Assembly: GCA_944472155.2 (NCBI GenBank)
Contig: OX235279.1
Coordinates: 149,628,199-149,692,198 of the forward strand
From: Trichobilharzia szidati
Lineage: Eukaryota > Platyhelminthes > Trematoda > Strigeidida > Schistosomatidae
Direction of reading: 5' to 3'
Length of the DNA stretch: 64,000 bases
Of this stretch, positions 58,131 through 64,000 are shown piece by piece. The notes under the pieces are model-generated. The model made no database searches. It was not told where the DNA came from and saw nothing but the letters and a program-made list of their open reading frames with translations. Position 1 is the stretch's first letter, and each line of letters opens with the position of its first letter. Made by a program: the position numbers and the translations under genes.

Positions 58131-59055
58131 TATGACTTCACTGTCACTACATATACCACATAAGAACTATCATTAGAAACCCTACAATGCTATCCTTATA
58201 ATTGCTTTTAATATTATTCCATAAAAGTAGATGCAATAATGTACCAAATGCTGCAAATTCCGAACTGTATCATTAGTACGGTTGTGGAATAAAGCAAATT
58301 ATTGTCGTTGCTACTAAAATCGGCCGTCGAGGAAGGCGATGGCTGAGCATACATAACACAAGTCCTAACCACAAAGCGAATAAAAACTAAAAATAGACTC
58401 ATGCTAATACTAATGGGTTTTTTAATTGCAGAACCTGAAAAATTTATTTTAAACCATTGTTCGCTCTGATTATTGTTGTTCTGAATAAATAATGGATATT
58501 TTCAAGTCATTAAAATAGACGTATTAACATGCGCATAAAACGAATCGAATGAAAAAAGAAAGTATTCATAGGGCAAACTCGTGATAGCACGTGCACAAAA
58601 TAACTTGTCACACAAATTAGTGTCACAGTATGAAAGTGAGAATCAAACCAACCCACTTGGTCCTACATTACTCTCCAAAACTCAGAACACAGGCACTGTT
58701 GTAGCAGGGTACACTGACTACCTAACACATTTCCGAGGTTGTTTTGTAATCAGTAGGATGGCGAGCACGCGGATGACATGCCCACCTCAGAGTTAAACCG
58801 GTGATTATCATGTGAGGAGTATGAATATGGAAATTGGGGGAAATATCATAAAGAATTAGAACATTTCTGCTGTTCTCACACTAATTATAACGGTTTTTAG
58901 GACTATGATTTGTGACTTAGAGGTATAAATTACAAAAGTAGCTGAAATATATGCGTCACTAACTGTGGCATACAGACAAAAATTACAATATCAACCTCCT
59001 AAAAATACACGTGAAAAAATAAAAACTTACAGGAAGCGAGGTTTCACCCCGACAT
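57831..59055. other. DNA between RTE-A and the XRCC4-like gene
   Basis: A TA tract at 58088-58133; otherwise unassigned. 58999-59030 looks like a further micro-intron (GTAAGT...TTTTTAG on the minus strand) just behind the XRCC4-like stop, so the transcript 3' UTR probably extends here. Confidence 0.5.
58088..58133. repeat. (TA)n microsatellite
   Basis: TA tract with a single CA interruption near its right end. Confidence 0.95.
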
Positions 59056-59209
59056 TCATTTACGGAAACTTCTAACAACCATACTGCTCGAGAGTTTACG
59101 ACTTTTCGGGGGTATCAAGTCATCTGCATCCTGCTCGAGCACCGCAGTAGAGTGCATCAGCGGTGTGCCTAGTGCGTTTCCATTGTCATGAGACATACAT
59201 TGTGGATAT
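59056..59209 (-). CDS. XRCC4: XRCC4-like exon 5 (C-terminal tail)
   Basis: Follows a 34-nt intron ending TTTTTGAG. Only one of the three frames stays open, and it is the one that joins exon 4 in phase. It encodes a polar tail (DADDLIPPKSRKLSSSM) to TGA. The tail is not conserved, so this exon rests on splice sites and the open frame. Confidence 0.7.
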
Positions 59210-59900
59210 CTCAAAAATAGAAAAATGCCAATAAAGGGTTTACCTCTTAAGGCTATCTATCGTTTTCTTTTTTTCATTCAAAACGGCTGAGAATTTTGAA
59301 AGCAGGACTGTTTCTTTATCCTCCATTTCTGACATCAATTCTTTGTACCTCTGAAAATATTTCAATCTCAAATATTACCTTTGTCGAAACTTCTGCTAAC
59401 GACCTAAGGATTTCATTTTCCTTCTTCGTATCTTGCAAACACGTTAATAAACCAGTACAACCGGCGACGAATTTAAATGTAAGTTCCTGAAGAAACTTCA
59501 AATTATCTTGTGCACGTTGCATACGAAAAGACCCGAGAACAATCTGAGTTGTCATTTGGAAATGCTCTACCTACTTTGATGCCATTCTTGATTTCTTTAG
59601 ACCATACAAACTTCAAGTCTAGACCATCCTCTGATAAAGAGAAATATCGCGATGGATCAGTGGAACTAAACGATTCAAAAAAATTCTGCATGTACTGATC
59701 TCGTGACTGCTTAACTGAGTCACACATCACATCCAATTCTTTGCCATCCACTGACATTATTTGCAAAGAAAAGAAATGAACAAACCCAGTGAACACCAAA
59801 ACCCATCTTTATTGGCTACAATGAGGAGGGAACCCGCCTCATAGAGAAATACAACATCATAGCTATTGACTTCTGCCTGTCCACAATACTTTATTTGCAT
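59056..59900 (-). CDS. XRCC4: XRCC4-like DNA repair protein, complete gene with four micro-introns
   Basis: Exons in coding order: 59900-59786, 59750-59575, 59543-59379, 59350-59244, 59209-59056. The introns are 35, 31, 28 and 34 nt, all GT-AG. The spliced frame is open for 238 codons from ATG (59900) to TGA (59058-59056). Residues 1 to about 110 fit the XRCC4 beta-rich head (VVFLYEAGSLLIVANKDGFW; then an acidic/helical segment; then KNGIKIVLGSFRM, where LGSF sits as in the human protein). Residues about 110-188 are a long helix ending SKFSAVLNEKKKTIDSLKR, very close to the conserved XRCC4 coiled-coil segment next to the DNA ligase IV binding site. A polar tail (about 188-238) follows, with basic PPKSRK. 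XRCC4 is a nuclear scaffold that bridges DNA ligase IV and XLF in non-homologous end joining. Human XRCC4 is 336 residues; here the tail is shorter. Very short introns are known in schistosomes. The final residues are uncertain because an alternative GT lies just before the stop. Other XRCC4-superfamily members (XLF, PAXX) fit less well. Confidence 0.82.
59244..59350 (-). CDS. XRCC4: XRCC4-like exon 4
   Basis: Follows a 28-nt intron ending TTTTCAG. Encodes RYKELMSEMEDKETVLL and KFSAVLNEKKKTIDSLK, the coiled-coil segment most like other XRCC4 proteins. Ends two bases into an Arg codon at a GTAAAC donor. Confidence 0.82.
59379..59543 (-). CDS. XRCC4: XRCC4-like exon 3
   Basis: 55 codons after a 31-nt intron ending AACTCAG. 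Begins IVLGSFRMQRA, the last head strand and start of the stalk, and continues as a helix (FLQELTFKFVAGC, KKENEILRSLAEVSTK) to a GTAATA donor. Confidence 0.82.
59575..59750 (-). CDS. XRCC4: XRCC4-like exon 2
   Basis: Follows the acceptor AATGTCAG and completes a Val codon with exon 1. Encodes DGKELDVMCDSV, then a helical stretch and LDLKFVWSKEIKNGIK, the rest of the head domain. The donor is GTAGGT. Confidence 0.8.
59786..59900 (-). CDS. XRCC4: XRCC4-like exon 1
   Basis: 38 codons plus one base, beginning MQIKYCGQAEV at the first in-frame ATG. An in-frame TGA lies about 60 nt upstream, so the start cannot move far. It ends CSLG before a GTTTGT donor. Confidence 0.75.
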
Positions 59901-60104
59901 TCCCACAGTACAGACAGACAGGAAAGTCAAGAAATGTATCAGTCACTCCAGTCGCTAAATTGCAACAGACGCACACTGCTCGCGTTAAGGCCGAGCACTT
60001 GAAGGTCACTTGTGCAAACTGTGATTGGCAGGCTTTCTTTTGCGTGAACATGAGGCTAACAACATGTTATTGAAGCAGGATTTGAAATCAGATTGACATT
60101 ATAC

Positions 60105-60240
60105 AGTCAGATGATTGTAAGCAATAGTTTTTGCTTGAAACGTCATCAGTTAATATTACTGTATAACACTGTGATTTATCAAAATAAAATCTTATCCATA
60201 ATAGAGTTATACTCTATCACAGTGCCCAAGTTTTATACTT
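60105..60240 (+). mobile_element. Penelope-like element 3' end
   Basis: AAGCAATAGTTTTTGCTT (hairpin) followed by GAAACGTCATCAG, TATTACTGTATAACACTGTG and CACAGTGCCCAAGTTTTATA. This matches 7690-7768 and, inverted, 13595-13735. Only the end of the element is present. Confidence 0.7.
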
Positions 60241-60304
60241 ATATCAATAATACAGTCAGAGGTGTTGATTGAGGATAGATGGCCTGTAGCTTATGTTAAT
60301 CATT

Positions 60305-60478
60305 TTTTGCGTCGGTGGCACAGTGGTTAGGACTATCGCCGACCGTCCGGGGTTCGATCCCCTGCCGGCGCACACCCGATATCTATGGTCAGCCTGAATT
60401 TGGGCTACCGATATCCATGCTGAAAATTCCACACTTGTACTGAAAATACGGTGTGGAATCAAGCTGTAAATCAAAAAA
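60305..60478 (+). mobile_element. tRNA-headed SINE, second family
   Basis: Head GCGTCGGTGGCACAGTGGTT with B box GGTTCGATCCC (60351-60361) and the tRNA-like end GCCGGCGCA. Body CCGATATCCATGCTGAAAAT, GTGTGGAATCAAGCTG, tail AAATCAAAAAAAA. Second copy at 43062-43255. It sits against the 3' end of the CR1 copy on the other strand. Confidence 0.75.
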
Positions 60479-60479
60479 A

Positions 60480-63400
60480 ATCCTAGTAAATTTCTGTGCT
60501 TGTCCAAATCATTCTTGAATTGGTGAATAGAAGGCTGTGACACCACTTCTTCTGGGAGTTGGTTCCAGTTGTTAAATAGGAGTGGAAACCAGTACCCCAA
60601 GAATATATAGTTCCTCCTTGGTTTTTGAACTATGCTGCCATGTCCTCTGCGGTGTTCCGGCCCAGTGGGATGAAAAAGAGGGGAAAGATCATGTCTGTAG
60701 TCATTCTTTAGAGTTTAAAATATTGTGATTAGATCTTTCTGCCTATGGTGTGACAGGGAGAAGCAATTTAAACTGTTTAGTCTCTCCTCATATGATAAAT
60801 TGGTCATGCCGAGCAAAATACATTTTGTCTTCCATCGGAACCTTTCTAGAATGTGAGTCCCCTTTAAGACAAGGGCTGGCTGCCTGGATATTATTTTCCT
60901 GTCCTGGACTCACAATAGATGTGTTAAGGCAAATGAACATGTCTCTAGGGATTCTAGTAAGAGCTCTACGAAGTTCTCATATAGATCTGAAACTATGTGT
61001 AGCCAATGCACGGCAGTGTTCTGTAGTTTCTAAGTGGTGACTTAGCACGACAGCTAAATCCAAATGAGTCTGAACTGATGGCAGTGTTATTTTCTCTAGT
61101 TCATATCAGCTATTGTTGACGTGCCCCAGGCGCATGGTTGTGCATTTTGATATGTTGGTCGGCAACACCCAACCTCTGGATAACTCCAACAGTTTGTCAA
61201 GGTCCACCTGCAATTTAAGCACATTTCAGCTCCTTTCGAATCTTTAAGTCATCTGCTTACAGGACCATAGGGGAATCAGTAAGCAGAGATAACTCATCGA
61301 AATACAAAATAAATAAGAAGGGACAGGGTGAAGTACTTTGCGGCACTCCACTATGTACTGTTGTCCAGGAGGAGAGTTTTAAGTTGATCCTGGCTCTCTG
61401 CCTCCTACCTATTAGGAATTCCCTAATTCACTTTAGTAAGCCGCCTTTGGTTCTGAAACTTTCCAACTTTCGAAGAAGTCTTTCGTGATGTACTTTGTCA
61501 AGGGTTTTGCTTAAGTTTATGAAGATGACTTCAAAGGTTCTTTTACTGTCCCCTGACTTGACCCAGCTTTCTCTTACAATAAGGTTTGAAACGCATAAGA
61601 CGTTTCCTCAGGAGCCATCCTGTGCTCTGCATAACAAGTTGCTGTTTTCCAGATATGCCATGACACCTTTCATGATGATTGTTTCTAGTATTGTGATGAA
61701 TGTGTTGGTGTGCCCAATAGGCCCGTAATTTGAAGGAGGGTGTCTTGATATTCCTTTGCCGATGAAGGTTACTATGGCGTCCTTCCAGTCACCCCATTCA
61801 GGAGAGGTAGCCTGAAGATCGTGTGCGAGCTATATGAGTTGATAGCCCCTTGAGAAGCCTTATTTGAAGGTCAACAGGTCCCACCGACTGCTCCATATCT
61901 AGTTTCTTTCCGAACTGAATATTATTTCTTGGTCGACATCGATGAAGTCTATCCTGTATTCCTCCGATGCGGCCAAACCTGACGCCATGGGGAGTGGCGG
62001 CTCCTGTGTAGAGACATTGGAGAAGTAGTCTGCCACTGCCACTGCTTCTCACTCGTTCCCTTCGGTAGTGTCATTGTTCATAGTCATGCTTGGGACCTCG
62101 ATGGATATCCTGTTCCTGGGGTTTGCGTACGGAAACAATTTTCTTAGGTCGTGCCATTGCATTTTGATCCAGGTATGCTTCGAACTTCATCCTCGATTGG
62201 CGGATTTCTGCAGTAGCTATGTTTCTAGTGACGTTGTATAAATTTCTGGTCTCAGAAGTCTCAAGTGTGATAAATAGGTTCCAGCATTTATGCTTATGCC
62301 TGAGTAGTCTACATATCTCTTGGTTTATTGATGGGGGACAGTGTTTTTGACCCTTTGGGACAGATCAAGAAGTGAAAGTTTGGGTTGGCATGGCGTAAAG
62401 TTTCTAAAATTAGTCAAACGCAGCTTCCACGTAAGAATTTGAATTGATATACCAGTCCGGTGATGCAGCAGTCAATACCTGGCGCTCTAATGGGCGTACC
62501 AAAGCTTAGTCCAGATGGCGTTTTGGCCTATAATACTGTTGCTGAGAACTTGCAAGTGAGCACAGTATGATCACTTAAATAAATAAATAAATTTATTCTC
62601 ATAGTACAGTACATGAGGGACGCCAGTTTACAGGCATCATCAAATTGTTATAGAAATAGAACCATATAACTCAATCACAATTTACAGGCAGTAGCAAGAT
62701 ATGCTTTACATGTTCGCTGGAGATCATACATACACTTGATAAATGTTAATCCCAGTAGTATAAAACAGCATTTTCACTTATATACAGTCATTTCTGTGCA
62801 AAAAAATCTGCTAGATTTTCACTGAGTGCAACACAACAGGAAATACAGAAGCATTGGGCTGGACTTATCCGGCATGTTGGTTGAAATTTTGCTCGGCAAA
62901 TTTGTTTTGTCAATAGTTTTTAATAAAATTTTGTTGCATGTTTTCTGGATTGATAGGAATTCTCATTTCCTGGCTAGTTATGTTGGTGTCTGCGTCATTT
63001 AATCTGACTGCGACACACTTAGCATATTGGTTGTAATGATTAGTGTTTCATGCTGAATGCGTCAAAACATATCTACAGTGAAGAAGATGAGGTAGTTGGG
63101 GGGTAATGTCATCTACACAAATAGTTTATTTCTTGTAGAAGCTGCAGCTTTCGACATAGTGTCATTCAACGAAGACTTCATCAAAATGTGGCTATTTTCG
63201 TGTGAAGAACAGCACTATTTTACAAAAGAATGCTATCAGTACATGGGAATCACCTATAAATGCCAACAGAACATAAAACCAATGTGTAAACGAACGGCTA
63301 TGGAACTGCAATCCAACATAACCGACTAACATGGACGAAAATGACCTTTGAGCGTCTCACTCCATCAATGACCTTGAGCATGCGGGATAATTTCAGCCGA

Positions 63401-63960
63401 AGCATTGTCTTCGCATTAACAAAAAACCAGGTCTTTGGTGGATGGATTATAAGTGCCTGGGAAAAAAATAAAGCTTGAAGTCAATATTCATACATAACTT
63501 TGTTGTGTGCAGAGTCCTCGAATTATAGTTCATTGATGTGTTATTTTGAAATCAGTGATATGTTTATCTCATTTGATCTGCAATGTCATTGTTGGGAGTA
63601 AATGTACATAAGCTTCAGACGCATTAATTAATGGATTTCTACTGCTTGTGGGTATTTTCTTAGCGTGAGGAAGGTTTATGAATTTCAGCTGTTCCGACAG
63701 GAGTTGAGAATATTAACTGCTCAGCAACATTATGGATATAAGTTCATCACATTATCTAAGGAAAGGTGGGTTGCAGTTGGTGAGGGAACGTATGGTGTTA
63801 GGTCTACACTCTCACTGTAGCAGAAAACCAGATCCAAGGTTGAGGAGATGTGGTGTGAGTCATAGCGCAGGGACTTCCTGACCACTTGGACTGAGGTCAG
63901 TGAATTAGTAGGTTCCAAAAGTTGAGGGTCAAAGGAGTTATGTTAAAATAATCCCAGCAT
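60480..63960 (-). mobile_element. CR1-clade retrotransposon, decayed, with internal insertion
   Basis: The minus strand carries the RT C-terminal signature NNWNQLPEEVVSQPSIHQFK and NDLDKHRNLLGF (60480-60570), LSYEERLNSLNCFSLSHHRQ (about 60740-60800), a decayed ADDLKI catalytic region (about 61250) and upstream RT. Endonuclease sequence (SSTLDLVFCYSESVDLTPYV) is at 63770-63830. Stops are frequent. 62565-63660 shows no CR1 coding and is probably an insertion. Confidence 0.7.
62565..63660. other. unassigned insertion within the CR1 copy
   Basis: Begins with an AAAT tetranucleotide run (62574-62592) and holds an open frame at 63096-63329 (AAFDIVSFNEDFIKMW, then Cys-rich) without a family I can name. 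It separates CR1 endonuclease from RT coding, suggesting a foreign insertion. Confidence 0.4.
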
Positions 63961-64000
63961 ATTGAAAACAATTGACAAGATTTTTCTGAACTTATCGTTA

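Noticed and set aside
59863..60051. Minus-strand 62-codon open frame overlapping XRCC4-like exon 1
   Set aside because: It is in a different frame from the XRCC4-like exon and does not join it. The alternative frame gives head-domain similarity.
60305..60375. Possible functional tRNA gene
   Set aside because: A and B boxes are present but the acceptor stem and anticodon arm do not form a proper tRNA, and the same head recurs in front of a SINE body at 43062-43255.

Overview
The window looks like nuclear DNA of a blood fluke (Schistosoma or a close digenean). It is AT-rich, host exons are separated by kilobase-scale introns full of repeats, one gene is split by introns of about 30 nt, and the repeats are typical schistosome types: RTE and CR1 non-LTR retrotransposons, Penelope-like elements, tRNA-headed SINEs, and elements with a hammerhead-like core. 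No prokaryotic feature, CRISPR array or functional tRNA/rRNA gene was seen. The species is inferred from content, not from a database match.

Two host genes can be reconstructed. (1) On the + strand, positions 1168-33147 carry the 3' eleven exons of a WDFY3/Alfy-type gene (end of the PH-like domain, complete BEACH domain, WD40 repeats, C-terminal FYVE zinc finger, stop codon). All reading phases match across the ten introns, giving about 1,000 residues; the 5' part lies outside the window. (2) On the - strand, 59900-59056 carries a complete small gene of five exons separated by introns of 35, 31, 28 and 34 nt. Spliced, it gives a 238-residue protein with the layout of the DNA-repair factor XRCC4. 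None of its exons stands out as a long ORF, so it is easy to miss, and it is the most interesting gene here.

Layout. 1-33 kb: WDFY3 exons, with introns holding 3'-end fragments of two RTE families (A and B), SINEs, fold-back elements with a hammerhead-like core, Penelope-like (PLE) fragments, TA microsatellites and a GC-rich block of unknown origin (29.6-30.5 kb). 33.1-36.4 kb: the WDFY3 3' end, T-rich unassigned DNA and an antisense PLE fragment. 36.4-40.3 kb: an almost full-length RTE-A copy (-). 42.05-49.55 kb: a nested block in which an RTE-B copy (+) is split by a nearly complete CR1 element (-, PHD-finger ORF1 plus endonuclease/reverse transcriptase ORF2) and also holds a SINE. 49.55-52.0 kb: a degenerate Ty3/gypsy element (+). 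53.9-57.8 kb: a second RTE-A copy (-). 59.06-59.90 kb: the XRCC4-like gene (-). 60.1-64 kb: a PLE tail, a SINE and a degenerate CR1 copy (-).

The two host genes do not form an operon and are separated by about 26 kb of mostly transposon DNA. The elements plausibly interact as autonomous and parasitic pairs: one SINE group ends in a tail resembling the RTE-B 3' end. PLE copies have inserted into older PLE copies, one leaving a visible 14-bp target-site duplication.
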